Positions 30,544 through 41,591 are shown, counted from the first letter of the stretch. The stretch is 64,000 bases of DNA from Polaromonas sp. (GCF_013817205.1 NZ_JACDDD010000001.1:1-64000); one strand, 5' to 3'. Numbers and translations are program-made. The notes: a model not told the origin generated them from the sequence alone.

Positions 30544-32256
30544 TCAGATTTTCTCCGCCTCCTGCAAACTCCGCCACATCACCTTTCCGGACCCGCTCTT
30601 GGGCAGGGCCTCAACAAACTGCACGACTCGTGGATATTTGTAGGCCGCCATGTTGTCGCGGCACCAGCCGATGATGTCTTCCTCGGAGGTAGCACCTTTG
30701 GCGGCCGGGCGCAGCACGACCACCGCCTTGACGGTTTCGCCGCGATAGGCGTCGCGGGTCGAGATGATGCAAGCCTCCTGGATGGCCGGGTGTTTGAACA
30801 TCAGCGCCTCAACCTCGGCAGGCCAGACCTTGAAGCCGGACGCATTGATCATGCGTTTGAGCCGGTCGGTGATGAAAAAGTAGCCGTCCTCGTCAACCCG
30901 CCCGAGATCACCCGAGCGGAAGAAACGCTTGCCGTCGATGTCGATGAAGGCCGCAGCAGTGGCTTCGGGGCGTTTCCAGTAGCCGGAAAAGTTCTGCGGC
31001 CCGCACATGATGATCTCGCCCTGTTCGCCCTGCGGCATTTCTTCAAGCGTCAAGGGGTCGATCACCCGCGCATCCACGCCAACAAAAGGCACGCCCAGGC
31101 ACTGCTGCTTGGTCGCGTCGGGCGGGTTGCTGTGCGAAGGCGCGGCTGTTTCGGTCAGGCCGTAACCTTCAGCAAAACGCAGGCCGTACTGCTCCCACAG
31201 GCGCTGGGCCACAGCCTGCGGCATGGCCGCGCCGCCACCGCCGATATAAACCAGACCACTCAGGTCGAAGCTCGCGAAGTTCGGGCTGGCCAGCAGGTCG
31301 ATGACCATGGTCGGGATATTGGTCCAATGCGTCACACGCCACTTCGAGATCAGCCGCCCGGCCAGCTCGCGGTCCCAGCGAGGCATCACCACCAAGGTCG
31401 CGCCGCCATAAATCGACGCATGCATGACAGACACCATGCCGGTGATGTGGAACATGGGAACCACCGACAGCACCACGTTTTCAAATGTGCTGTTGCCCCA
31501 CAAACTGCTCGCGACCGCGTTGTGCATGATGCTCGCGTGGGTGTGCATGCAGCCTTTGGGCAAGCCTGTGGTGCCGCTGGTGTAGGGCAGCACCGCCAGA
31601 TCCTGCGGCATGGCCGTGCCGGCAGGCAGCGTGGTGCGGTCGCCGCGCAGGGCGTGGTCCCAGTCCATGACCGCGCCGCCGTCCAGGACCGGCAGGGCAT
31701 GACGCGTCGTCAGCCATTCCTCCCACGCCGGGGGCAGGGTCTCGGCGCCGTCGGCCTGCAGGTCGAAGGCGTCGCTGTAATGCGAAACAATCATGTGCTG
31801 CAGCCGCTCGGGTGGTGCCAACTCCGCATTGGCACGGGCCAGTTCGGGTGCCAAGTCGGCCGCGATGATGGCGACTTTGGCGTCCGGGTCGGTGATGTAG
31901 TGCTTGAGTTCCTCGGCCCGGTTCATCGGGTTGACCGGGACCACAACTGCATCGGCGCGCAGGATGGCAAAGTGGGCGATCACCCACTGCGGGCAGTTTT
32001 GCATATCCAGCACCACGCGATCACCCTTTTTAACCCCCAACGCATGCAGGGTCGCGGCCAGGCGTTCGGCCTTGTCCAGCACTTCCGCATAGGTGAACAC
32101 ACGGCCAAAAAACACCAGCGCAGCCTTGTCGGGGAAACGCAGAGTGCTGACGGCCAGGTTGTGCCACAGCGAAGTGGCAGGCGAGGTGATGGCGTGGGGC
32201 AGGCGTTTCGGCCAGAACTTGAAATGGGCGCGGTCCATGAGGTCTCCTTGATGCAA
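30544..32256 (-). CDS. Long-chain acyl-CoA synthetase, AMP-binding
   Basis: LPYTSGTTGLPKGCMHTH, GYGLTETAAPSH, RSGDLGRVDEDGYFFITDRLKRMI. Confidence 0.93.
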   Translation of the reverse strand: MHQGDLMDRAHFKFWPKRLPHAITSPATSLWHNLAVSTLRFPDKAALVFFGRVFTYAEVLDKAERLAATLHALGVKKGDRVVLDMQNCPQWVIAHFAILRADAVVVPVNPMNRAEELKHYITDPDAKVAIIAADLAPELARANAELAPPERLQHMIVSHYSDAFDLQADGAETLPPAWEEWLTTRHALPVLDGGAVMDWDHALRGDRTTLPAGTAMPQDLAVLPYTSGTTGLPKGCMHTHASIMHNAVASSLWGNSTFENVVLSVVPMFHITGMVSVMHASIYGGATLVVMPRWDRELAGRLISKWRVTHWTNIPTMVIDLLASPNFASFDLSGLVYIGGGGAAMPQAVAQRLWEQYGLRFAEGYGLTETAAPSHSNPPDATKQQCLGVPFVGVDARVIDPLTLEEMPQGEQGEIIMCGPQNFSGYWKRPEATAAAFIDIDGKRFFRSGDLGRVDEDGYFFITDRLKRMINASGFKVWPAEVEALMFKHPAIQEACIISTRDAYRGETVKAVVVLRPAAKGATSEEDIIGWCRDNMAAYKYPRVVQFVEALPKSGSGKVMWRSLQEAEKI

Positions 32257-32360
32257 GCCTAACGTGCCCGGGGCAGCAGGGCATCGGGAAAGACGATAGA
32301 GCCGTCACATTCGCGACGCTGATTATGATGAGAGCATTTTTCAACACCACGGAGACCTGT

Positions 32361-33335
32361 ATGTTCGCTCCCCGCTTCCATGCCCGACACCTTCTCGCAG
32401 CGCTTCTGGTCGCCACCAGCTCTGCGGCGATGGCCGCCTTCCCCGAAAAACCGATACGCCTGGTGATTGGTTTTCCGGCAGGCGGTCCGCTGGACCAGCA
32501 CGCCCGCCTTCTGACTGAGCGCCTGCAGGCGGTGCTTGGCCAGCCCATTGTCATCGACTACAAGTCGGGCGCCGGCGGCACGGTGGGCGCGCAGGATGTC
32601 ATGAAGGCCGCGCCAGACGGCTACACGCTGATGTTGGCCAACACCGGTGTGATGGTCATCAACCCGGCGCTGTACACCAAGCTGCCCTACAGCACGCTGA
32701 AAGACTTCACGCCGATTGCGCGCACCGCCATGCAGCCTCTGGCCCTGCTGGTCAACCCCAAGGTGCCGGTGACCAGCCTCAAGGAGTTTGTGGACTATGC
32801 CAAGGCGCGGCCCGGTCAGATCAACTACGGCTCGGCTGGCAATGGCGGCATCAGCCATCTGGTGCCCGAAATGTTCAAGAACGCTGCCGGGCTGTTCATG
32901 GTGCACATTCCCTACCGGGGCAGCGCACCGGCCTTCGCCGACCTGATGGGTGGGCAGGTGCAGTTCATGGGCGAGTCGATCCCGCAGGCGGCGAACTATC
33001 ACAAGCAGGGCAAGGTGCGCGCGCTGGCGGTGACCAGCAAGGAGCGCAACCCTGCACTGCCCGACATTCCGACCGTCATCGAGTCGGGCTTCAAGGGCTT
33101 CGAGGTCGTCGGGTTCTATGGTTTTCTGGCACCCGCCGGCTTGCCAAAAGACGTGACCGCAAAACTCAGCGATGCCTTCAGACAGGTCATGACCAGCCCC
33201 GACATCCGCAGCCGCATGGTGACCCAGGGCGCAGATCCGGCCTTTCTGGGCAGCGAGGAGTTTGCAAGTTTCCTCGCTGCAGAAATGCCGCGCTGGGCGC
33301 AAGCGGTCAAGGCATCCGGGGCCAAGCTGGACTGA
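32361..33335 (+). CDS. Tripartite tricarboxylate transporter (Bug-family) substrate-binding protein
   Basis: FPEKPIRLVIGFPAGGPLDQHAR, VIDYKSGAGGTVGAQDVMKAAPDGYTL. Confidence 0.93.
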   Translation: MFAPRFHARHLLAALLVATSSAAMAAFPEKPIRLVIGFPAGGPLDQHARLLTERLQAVLGQPIVIDYKSGAGGTVGAQDVMKAAPDGYTLMLANTGVMVINPALYTKLPYSTLKDFTPIARTAMQPLALLVNPKVPVTSLKEFVDYAKARPGQINYGSAGNGGISHLVPEMFKNAAGLFMVHIPYRGSAPAFADLMGGQVQFMGESIPQAANYHKQGKVRALAVTSKERNPALPDIPTVIESGFKGFEVVGFYGFLAPAGLPKDVTAKLSDAFRQVMTSPDIRSRMVTQGADPAFLGSEEFASFLAAEMPRWAQAVKASGAKLD

Positions 33336-33590
33336 CGCACCGGCCCCGATGCGCGTATGCGACGAGATCACCTCTGCTTTTGACCCCGAGCACTCAATAG
33401 TTACGGTGTCTCTCGATCCGAGAAAACACGTAGTCACACAAGCCGGCCTCTGCTACTATTTATTACATACAACTCCTCTTTGCCATCGGTCCGACCGCAT
33501 TCCGGCTGGCCGGGTAAGCGGTGAGTCCGCTGAACTGCCGCGCTTGTCAGCGTGTCAATCGGTAGGTGACCATTTGCGTGGAGGCTTGTG

Positions 33591-36530
33591 ATGGCGGACA
33601 ACTCGATTTCAGACAGTGTCAACGAAAAACACGCAGCGTCGGAAGGTGTCGCCGAGTTCCGGCGTCAGGAAATCCTGCTCAAGACCGGCGCCCTGCAGGA
33701 CGCCATCTTCAACAGCGCCAATTTCTCCAGCATTGCGACCGATGAAAAAGGCGTAATCCAGATCTTCAACGTCGGCGCCGAGCGCATGCTCGGATATGTC
33801 GCGTTGGATGTCGTCAACCAGGTCACGCCAGCCGACATCTCCGACCCGCGCGAACTTGTAGCTCGGGCAGAAGCCCTGAGTCTGGAACTCGGCACGCCGA
33901 TCACGCCGGGTTTCGAGGCGCTGGTGTTCAAGGCCTCACGCGGCATTGAAGACATTTACGAGCTGACCTACATCCGCAAGGACGGCAGCCGCTTTCCGGC
34001 CATTGTCTCGGTCACCGCCTTGCGCGATGACCAGCAGACCATCATCGGCTACCTGCTGATCGGCACCGACAATACGGCCCGCAAACAGGCAGAAGTAGCC
34101 CTGCGCGAGGCGGGCGCGCTGCAAAACGCGATTTTCAACAGCGCCAACTTCTCCAGCATCGCCACCGATGAAAAGGGCGTGATCCAGATTTTCAACGTGG
34201 GCGCCGAGCGCATGCTCGGTTACGCAGCCACCGATGTGCTGAACAAGATCACCCCCGCCGACATTTCCGACCCGCAGGAAGTCATTGCACGTGCTCAAAA
34301 CCTGAGTCTGGAGCTCGGCACACCGATCACACCGGGCTTTGAGGCGCTGGTCTTCAAGGCCTCACGCGGTATTGAAGACATTTACGAGCTGACCTACATC
34401 CGCAAAGACGGCAGCCGCTTTCCGGCCATCGTGTCTGTGACAGCGCTGCGAGATGCGCAGGAGGGCATCATCGGCTACCTGCTGATCGGCACCGACAACA
34501 CCGCCCGCAAGGAAGTCGAGGCAGCCCAAGAACTGCTGGACCAGCGCCTGCGCGATCAACAGTTCTACACCCGTTCGCTGCTCGAATCCAACATCGATGC
34601 GCTGATGATGACCGATCCACAGGGATTCATCTCCGACGTCAACCAGCAGATGATGACGCTGACCGGCAGGACGCGCGACGAGTTGATCGGTGCACATTGC
34701 AAGAACTTCTTTACTGATCCGGCGCGGGCCGAAGCGGCTATCAAGCGCGTGCTCACCGAAAACAAGGTCAGCAACTACGAGCTCACGGTGCGCGCCCAGA
34801 ATGGTGAGGAAACCGTGGTCTCTTACAACGCCGCCACCTTCCAGGACCGCGACCGCAAACTGCAAGGCGTGTTTGCCGCCGCGCGTGACGTGACCGAGCG
34901 CAAACGTTTTGAGCGCGCCCTGCAGGAGAAAAACCTCGAACTTGAACACGCCAGCAGCATGAAGTCCGAGTTTCTGGCCATCATGTCGCATGAGCTGCGC
35001 ACGCCGCTGAACGCCATCATTGGTTTTTCTGAAGCACTCAAGGACGGTCTCATGGGCGAGATGAGCGCCACGCAACAGGAATACATTGGAGACATCTTCA
35101 CCAGCGGCCAGCACCTGTTGTCATTGATCAACGATATCCTGGATTTGTCCAAGGTTGAGGCCGGCATGATGTCACTGGACCTGGAGGCGTTGGATATGCA
35201 CCGCCTGCTGGCGGGCAGCCTGTCCATCGTGAAGGAAAAAGCGCTGAGTCAGCGCATCACCCTGGAACTGGAAACCACCGACGGCCTGGGCCAGCCGCTG
35301 CTGGACATGCGCAAGACCAAGCAGATCGTTTACAACCTGCTGGCCAATGCGGTCAAGTTCAGCCCCCGCGGCGCACGTGTGACGCTCAGTGCGCGGCGCG
35401 TTCCGCGCCATAGCGCGGGGCTGTTGTCCGGCGCCTGGCCGGTACACAGCTTCCCGCTGGCAGACAGCGAGTTCGCGGAGTTCGTGGAAATCGCCGTTAG
35501 TGACAGCGGCATCGGTATCTCCCGGCCCAACATGGGAAAGCTGTTCCAGCCCTTCAGCCAGATCGACAGCAGTCTGGCCCGCAAGTTCGAAGGCACAGGC
35601 CTGGGACTGGCCATGGTCAAACAGCTGGCCGAGCTGCATGGCGGTACTGTTGCGGTGGCCAGCGCTGAAGGTGAAGGCGCGCGTTTTGCTGTCTGGTTGC
35701 CGCTGCGCACTGACGTGCCGGCAGATACCGACCCGGTACTGCCCAACCTGGCGGCGCCCGCCTCCGACACCCAGCGCACGGCACTGGTGATCGAGGACAA
35801 CGACCAGGCGGCCGACCTGGTGCGGCTGCTGCTCGAAGCTGAAGGATTCACCGTGGTGCGCGCCGCGAGTGCTGAAGAAGCCCTGCTGCTGGCACCGCAG
35901 TACACGCTGAGCCTGATCACCCTGGACATCGAGTTGCCGGGCATCAACGGCTGGGAGTTTCTGGCCCGCGTGCGCGACAGCGGCAAGCTGGCCCACGTGC
36001 CGGTGGTTATCATTTCGGGCATGGCCGGCAAGCTAGGCCTGACGCGCGGGGCGGCGGCGGTGCTGCAAAAACCCATCAGCCGTGCGCAGCTCAAGATGTC
36101 TCTGGCCAGTCTGGGCCTGCACCCGGTGGCTGAGCAGACCTGGACCGTGCTGGTGGTAGATGACGATCCCAAGGCCGTGGAAGTGATTGCGGCTTTCCTG
36201 CCCAGCCCGTCGTATGCCGTCGTGCGCGCCTACGGCGGGGCCGAGGCCATCACTCTGGCCCAGAGGCTGAGGCCGGACCTGATTTTTCTCGACCTGATGA
36301 TGCCCGAGGTCAGCGGCTTCGATGTGGTCGAGGCGCTGCATCGCAACAGCGAAACCGCTCGCATCCCGATCCTGGTGGTCACGGCTAAACAGATCACGGA
36401 CGGGGATCGCAAAACCTTGAACAAAGACCACGGCAATGTCGTTCACATTGTTGAGAAAGCCGGCTTGAACCAGGCGCACTTTCTCGACGAAGTCAGGCGG
36501 GCGCTGCCGCAACTGCAAAAGGGAAAGTGA
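33591..36530 (+). CDS. Multi-PAS hybrid sensor histidine kinase with two C-terminal receiver domains
   Basis: Tandem near-identical PAS domains, a third [33 protein letters not shown], two REC domains. Confidence 0.92.
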   Translation: MADNSISDSVNEKHAASEGVAEFRRQEILLKTGALQDAIFNSANFSSIATDEKGVIQIFNVGAERMLGYVALDVVNQVTPADISDPRELVARAEALSLELGTPITPGFEALVFKASRGIEDIYELTYIRKDGSRFPAIVSVTALRDDQQTIIGYLLIGTDNTARKQAEVALREAGALQNAIFNSANFSSIATDEKGVIQIFNVGAERMLGYAATDVLNKITPADISDPQEVIARAQNLSLELGTPITPGFEALVFKASRGIEDIYELTYIRKDGSRFPAIVSVTALRDAQEGIIGYLLIGTDNTARKEVEAAQELLDQRLRDQQFYTRSLLESNIDALMMTDPQGFISDVNQQMMTLTGRTRDELIGAHCKNFFTDPARAEAAIKRVLTENKVSNYELTVRAQNGEETVVSYNAATFQDRDRKLQGVFAAARDVTERKRFERALQEKNLELEHASSMKSEFLAIMSHELRTPLNAIIGFSEALKDGLMGEMSATQQEYIGDIFTSGQHLLSLINDILDLSKVEAGMMSLDLEALDMHRLLAGSLSIVKEKALSQRITLELETTDGLGQPLLDMRKTKQIVYNLLANAVKFSPRGARVTLSARRVPRHSAGLLSGAWPVHSFPLADSEFAEFVEIAVSDSGIGISRPNMGKLFQPFSQIDSSLARKFEGTGLGLAMVKQLAELHGGTVAVASAEGEGARFAVWLPLRTDVPADTDPVLPNLAAPASDTQRTALVIEDNDQAADLVRLLLEAEGFTVVRAASAEEALLLAPQYTLSLITLDIELPGINGWEFLARVRDSGKLAHVPVVIISGMAGKLGLTRGAAAVLQKPISRAQLKMSLASLGLHPVAEQTWTVLVVDDDPKAVEVIAAFLPSPSYAVVRAYGGAEAITLAQRLRPDLIFLDLMMPEVSGFDVVEALHRNSETARIPILVVTAKQITDGDRKTLNKDHGNVVHIVEKAGLNQAHFLDEVRRALPQLQKGK

Positions 36531-36913
36531 TGGCAAAAATACTGGTCATCGAGGACAACCCGGCCAACATGAAACTGGCCTGCCTGCTGCTGCGCAACGC
36601 CGGCCACGAGGTGCTGTGCGCCGTGGACGCCGAAACCGGCCTGACCACTGCGCGCACCGACCGGCCTGAGCTGATCCTGATGGACATCCAGCTACCGGGT
36701 ATGGACGGGCTGGCAGCAACCTCCCTTCTCAAACAGGACCCGATCACTGCGGCCATCCCCGTGATTGCGTTGACCGCCATGGCCATGAAATCAGACCAGG
36801 AAAAAAGCCAGGTTGCCGGCTGCGACGCCTATATTGCCAAACCGCTGCGATATCAGGCATTGTATGCAGCCATCGATACCCTGCTCGATGCGAGAACGCC
36901 GGGAGCAGTTTGA
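36530..36913 (+). CDS. Single-domain response regulator
   Basis: ILVIEDNPANMKLA, LILMDIQLPGMDG. Confidence 0.93.
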   Translation: MAKILVIEDNPANMKLACLLLRNAGHEVLCAVDAETGLTTARTDRPELILMDIQLPGMDGLAATSLLKQDPITAAIPVIALTAMAMKSDQEKSQVAGCDAYIAKPLRYQALYAAIDTLLDARTPGAV

Positions 36914-36936
36914 ACGAACAAAAACGGGATACAACC

Positions 36937-38553
36937 ATGAGCCAAGTGCCTGCAACCATTCTCATCGTTGACGATGAGCCGCAAAACTGCAAGCTGCTCG
37001 AAGCCCTGCTGCACCCCGAAGGTTACCGTACCATCACAGCCGCCGGCGGTGCGCAGGCTTTGAAACAGGTCGCCGAATCCGCACCCGACCTGATCCTGCT
37101 GGATGTCATGATGCCGGAGCTCGACGGCTATCAGATCGCCACCCTGCTCAAGGCCGACCCGGCGTCGACCAACATTCCCATCATCATGTTGACGGCGCTC
37201 AACGACCGTGACGCGCGGATCACCGGCCTGAAAGCCGGGGCCGAAGAATTTTTAAGCAAACCCGTAGACAGGGCCGAGCTATGGCTGCGGGTGCGCAACC
37301 TGCTGCGCCTGAAAGACTACAGCGACTTCCTGCGTAACCACAACCTGCTGCTGGAAGACCAGGTGATGGCGCGTACCGCTGAATTGCGGCAATCGACCGA
37401 GTTGCAACTGAGCGAGGCTGCCCGGCAGGGGGCCATTCTCAATGCGCTGCCGGCGCATATCGCCTTGCTGGACCGCCAGGGCCAAATCATCTCGGTGAAC
37501 GACGCCTGGCGGAATTTCGCCGACGCTCATGTGCTGCTCAGCCCCGAGTACGGCCTGGGGCTCGACTATCTGCTCGCCTGTGACGAGGCCCAGGGCGGTA
37601 GCGCCAGCGACGCACGGCAAGCCGCTCAGGGCATACGTGCCGTGCTCAGGGGCGACCTGCCCAGCTTCTCGCTCGAATATGCCTGCCACTCCCGGTCAGA
37701 GCGCCGCTGGTCCATGCTCATGGTCACGCCCCTGTCGAAGGACCGTAAGGGTGGGGTGATCGTCATGCATTTGGACGTCAGCGCGCGCAAGCAGGCGCAG
37801 GAAGACCTGCAGGCGCTCAACAATAGCCTGGAGGAGCGGGTGCGGCGGCGCACCGAGCAATTGCAGGTTGCCAACGAGGAACTGGAGGCTTTTTCGTACT
37901 CCGCATCGCATGACCTGCGCACACCGCTCGGCGCTATCGACGGCTACAGCAGTCTGCTGGTCAAGGATCTCGGCACCAGTGCCAGCGAACGCGGCAAACA
38001 CTATCTGTCGCGCATTCGCGCTGGCGTGGTGCAGATGGGCGAGCTGATCGACGCCCTGCTCTCTCTGGCCCAGCTTTCTCGCACCAAACTGAACTGGGAA
38101 ACGGTGGATTTGAGCACCATGGCTAGCACCGTGCTTGACGACTACTGTGAGCGCGAACCGCAGCGATCAGTAGCCATCACGGTTGCGCCCGGGATGCGGG
38201 CCGAGGGGGACACGCGCCTGCTGCAGCAGGTGTTGGACAACCTGCTTGGCAATGCCTGGAAGTTTACCAACCAGACCGCGCAGGCCCGCATCAACTTCAG
38301 CTGCAGCCAGGGCAGCGCCGGGGAAGCGATCTACACAGTCCATGACAACGGTGCAGGTTTTGACATGGCTTATTCTGACAAGCTGTTTGGCGCCTTCCAG
38401 CGCTTGCATACCAACGCCGAGTTTGCCGGCACCGGTATTGGTCTCGCCACCGTGCATCGCATCATTGCGCACCACGGTGGGCGCATCTGGGCCGAGTCGG
38501 CTACGGGCCAAGGCACCAGCTTTCACTTCACGCTGGGCCAGCAACAGGACTGA
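36937..38553 (+). CDS. Receiver-PAS-histidine kinase hybrid
   Basis: ILIVDDEPQNCKLLEAL, LILLDVMMPELDG, SYSASHDLRTPLGAIDGYSS. Confidence 0.92.
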   Translation: MSQVPATILIVDDEPQNCKLLEALLHPEGYRTITAAGGAQALKQVAESAPDLILLDVMMPELDGYQIATLLKADPASTNIPIIMLTALNDRDARITGLKAGAEEFLSKPVDRAELWLRVRNLLRLKDYSDFLRNHNLLLEDQVMARTAELRQSTELQLSEAARQGAILNALPAHIALLDRQGQIISVNDAWRNFADAHVLLSPEYGLGLDYLLACDEAQGGSASDARQAAQGIRAVLRGDLPSFSLEYACHSRSERRWSMLMVTPLSKDRKGGVIVMHLDVSARKQAQEDLQALNNSLEERVRRRTEQLQVANEELEAFSYSASHDLRTPLGAIDGYSSLLVKDLGTSASERGKHYLSRIRAGVVQMGELIDALLSLAQLSRTKLNWETVDLSTMASTVLDDYCEREPQRSVAITVAPGMRAEGDTRLLQQVLDNLLGNAWKFTNQTAQARINFSCSQGSAGEAIYTVHDNGAGFDMAYSDKLFGAFQRLHTNAEFAGTGIGLATVHRIIAHHGGRIWAESATGQGTSFHFTLGQQQD

Positions 38554-38651
38554 AGCGCGATGCGCTGCCACGGGCGCACACATGCTTTGCGTCATCCGGG
38601 CACAATCGTGAAAGCAGCCTGCCCGCAGCGCCCACAGCAAACCGCGATACG

Positions 38652-38706
38652 CTCTGCTTTTGATAGCATCATACGCAAGAGGGTCGCGGGCTGAGGCATG
38701 ATTTTA
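38652..38706 (+). repeat. R2-like interspersed repeat, degenerate, upstream of the MFS gene
   Basis: TCTGCTTTTGATAGCATCATACGCAAGAGGGTCGCGGGCTGAGGCATGATTTTA. Confidence 0.5.
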
Positions 38707-39905
38707 CTCTTTATTTCCGCAATGGACAGACCCGCCATGCCTCCCGTGCTTTACCTCTTCGCGTTGTGCAATCTTGTTATCGGCAGCGGCGCCTTTGTGT
38801 TGGGCGGCATTCTGGTGCCGCTCAGCGATTCGCTCAATGTGAGCCTGGCGGCGGCCGGCCAGGTCATGACGGCCTATGCCATTTCCACCGCGTTGCTGGC
38901 GCCGGTTTTGATCATCGCCACGGCGCGGTGGCCGCGCGTAAACGTGCCATCCAGCTGGCCCTGGCTTTATTTGGCACGGGATGCCTGGTTTGCGCGCTCT
39001 CGGGCAGCTTCGCCGTGATGCTGGCCGGGCGGGTCCTGATGGGCGCCGGCGCGATGTTCAGCGCCGCCGCCTCAGCCCTGGCTGTAAGCCTGGTCGCACC
39101 GGCCTTGCGTGGCCGGGCTCTGTCCATCACCTTCCTGGGCATGAGCATCAGTTACGCCGTGGGGGTGCCGGTGGGCGCCTGGCTGGGCTTTGAGTACGGC
39201 TGGCGCGTGCCGGTCTGGCTGTCGGCAGGGGCCAGCCTCGCCATGCTGGTGGCTGCCAGCTGGCTGGTGCCGTCCAACATGGCTTCCGCCGGGGCCAGCT
39301 TTGCCGGCTTTGGTGCCGCCGCGCGGCAAGGGGCCGTGCTGCGCACCTGGCTGCGCACGCTGCTTTATTTCATTGCCATCTTCAGCGTCTTTGCGTACAT
39401 CGGCCCGGTGCTGCAGGCGCTCAATGCCATGAGTTCCACCCAGTTGTCCATCACGCTGGCGGTGTTCGGCCTGGCAGGCGTTGTTGGCACACTGTCCGGT
39501 GGTTGGGCCAATGACCGCTTTGGCTCGCTGCCCACCATGCGTGTGCAGATGAGCGTGCTGGTCACCATGATGGCCGTGCTGCCCTTCACGCGCGGCCATC
39601 TGTATGCCACCATGGCCACGCTGGTGGTCTGGGGTATCGCAGGCTTCGGCATGATGGCGCCGCAACAGAGCCGACTGGCCAGCCTGGCGCCGGCCCAGGC
39701 GCCGCTGCTGCTGAGCCTCAATGGCTCCATGCTGTATGTCGGCACGGCGCTGGGCGCGGTGATCAGCGGCTCCCTGCTGGGCCAGCTTCACCTGTCGCAA
39801 CTCGGCTGGGTCGGTGTGCCTTTCGGACTGTTGGCCCTGCTCACGCTGGCTTTCGAGCCAGCCCACGTCCGCCCTGTGATGGCCGCGCCGGCAGGATCGC
39901 CATGA
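38698..39905 (+). pseudogene. MFS transporter, frameshifted
   Basis: 38698..39018 holds the N-terminal TMs; the rest continues in another frame of ORF 38766..39905 from about 38935 (ARKRAIQLALALFGTGCLVCALSG). Confidence 0.8.
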
Positions 39906-40192
39906 CCGCCGCACAGGATCAGCTCAGAGCACTCGCCGCCGCCGTGCAGCAACTGCGCAGTGACGCCCTGGGCGTCGCTGCGTTTTCGCGTCTCGCCCAA
40001 AACCTGCCTGCACTGCAGACTGCGCTTCCCGCCCGCTATGCCGGCGTGTTACAGCAATTGCTCGACAGACTGGAGTCCAGCGCACTTTTCAACGAAGAAA
40101 GCTGCTCTTTCAGCCAGCATGATCTGCTGGACAGCCTGCAGCAGTGGGTAGACCATGCGCAAGCCCAACTCGACAAGGAGCCCTCCCCATGA
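39902..40192 (+). CDS. Hypothetical protein
   Basis: Short ORF packed between MFS and DsbA-family genes with overlapping ends. Confidence 0.6.
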   Translation: MTAAQDQLRALAAAVQQLRSDALGVAAFSRLAQNLPALQTALPARYAGVLQQLLDRLESSALFNEESCSFSQHDLLDSLQQWVDHAQAQLDKEPSP

Positions 40193-40848
40193 GCATCCCG
40201 ACCACTGTTTCCAGCCCGGTCTCACTGATCTATATCGGCGACCCGATGTGTTCGTGGTGCTACGGCTTCGGCGTACCGGTGGGGCAGTTGCTGACGCGCT
40301 TTCCTGAGGTGTCTGTCCAGTTGGTGCTCGGCGGCCTGCGCGCCTACAACACACAGGTCATGGACGACGCCCTCAAGGACAAACTGCGCGGCGCCTGGGC
40401 CGGGGTGGCGCAGCGATCCGGTCAGCCGTTTTCACCCGCGCTGTTTGAGCGCAACGATTTTGTCTACGACACCGAACCCGCCTGCCGTGCCGTGGTCACC
40501 GTGCGCGAGCACGCGCCGCACCTGGCGCTGGCTATGTACCACGCCATCCAGCATGCGTTTTATGCAGACGGCAGGGACACCACCAAGGCCGCCGTTCTCG
40601 GCGAGATCTGGGACGACGTGCATGGCCGTACCAGGGAAGCCTGGGGCCACATCGACTTTTTGCGCGACTTTGACAGCGAAGCCATGCGCCAGCGCGCGCG
40701 CGACGACTTTGCGCAGGCCCAGCGCTGGGGCGTGAGCGGTTTCCCGACCCTGCTCGCCGTGGTGGACGGGCAGGCTCAGGTTTTGACGAACGGGTATGCG
40801 GAGGCGGACATGCTGGCGCAGCGGTTGGGGCAAATCATCGCGCGGTAA
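40189..40848 (+). CDS. DsbA-family thioredoxin-fold protein (FrnE-like)
   Basis: YIGDPMCSWCYGFGVPVG, WGVSGFPTLL. Confidence 0.9.
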   Translation: MSIPTTVSSPVSLIYIGDPMCSWCYGFGVPVGQLLTRFPEVSVQLVLGGLRAYNTQVMDDALKDKLRGAWAGVAQRSGQPFSPALFERNDFVYDTEPACRAVVTVREHAPHLALAMYHAIQHAFYADGRDTTKAAVLGEIWDDVHGRTREAWGHIDFLRDFDSEAMRQRARDDFAQAQRWGVSGFPTLLAVVDGQAQVLTNGYAEADMLAQRLGQIIAR

Positions 40849-40909
40849 ACATCGCTGCCTTGGACGTACCGATGGCACAGCCATGGCCAGAGAGCATGGT
40901 CAGCGCCGG

Positions 40910-41542
40910 TCAATGCATCACGCAGTGGCAATACACAAAATGCTGCACCAGGCCAGAGGGTGTGTGGTGGTCTTCTTGCATGTGCTCCAGCAACTCAAAC
41001 GCACCGCCAAACTGGGCATGCAAGGCGTCTGGCGCATACCGCACCACCGGCAAGCCGCTGCACTCGAGCGGCCCGTCCGGCGCAAACGCCGCAACGATGA
41101 CATGGCCGCCGGGCCGGACCGCGTGCCGTACCTGCGCCACATACGCTGCGCGATCTGCCGCATCGGTGAGGAAATGAAAAACGGCCCGGTCGTGCCAGAT
41201 GTCGATGCTGGCTTTTTCCAGGGCAAGGGTGGTGATGTCGCCTTCCAGCCAGCGTACACGCGATGCCAGCTCCGGCCCAAGGCGGCGACGCGCCACTGCG
41301 AGCGCAGCCCCTGAAATATCCAGCACGCCCAGATCCGTCATTCCCTGCGCCAAGAGGTCGTCAACCAGACTGGAGGCGCCGCCGCCCACATCCACGATGC
41401 GCGCCGAATTGTCCGTGGCGACAGTGCGGATCAGCTCCAGAGACAAGGTGGCGTGCGGCTGGTACCAGCTCACGGCATCGGACGACTTGGTTCTGTAGAC
41501 CTCTTCCCAATGCGATTTGCTTTCCACAAAAAACTCCTTCAC
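40910..41542 (-). CDS. Class I SAM-dependent methyltransferase
   Basis: ARIVDVGGGASSLVDDLLAQG, DIWHDRAVFHFL. Confidence 0.9.
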   Translation of the reverse strand: MKEFFVESKSHWEEVYRTKSSDAVSWYQPHATLSLELIRTVATDNSARIVDVGGGASSLVDDLLAQGMTDLGVLDISGAALAVARRRLGPELASRVRWLEGDITTLALEKASIDIWHDRAVFHFLTDAADRAAYVAQVRHAVRPGGHVIVAAFAPDGPLECSGLPVVRYAPDALHAQFGGAFELLEHMQEDHHTPSGLVQHFVYCHCVMH

Positions 41543-41591
41543 AGATGTGGTGGCTGATCATATCCAGACGGATGAGCGACAGCGAAGCGGC

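Noticed and set aside
30475-32262. 595-aa plus-strand ORF
   Set aside because: Antisense to a well-supported acyl-CoA synthetase.
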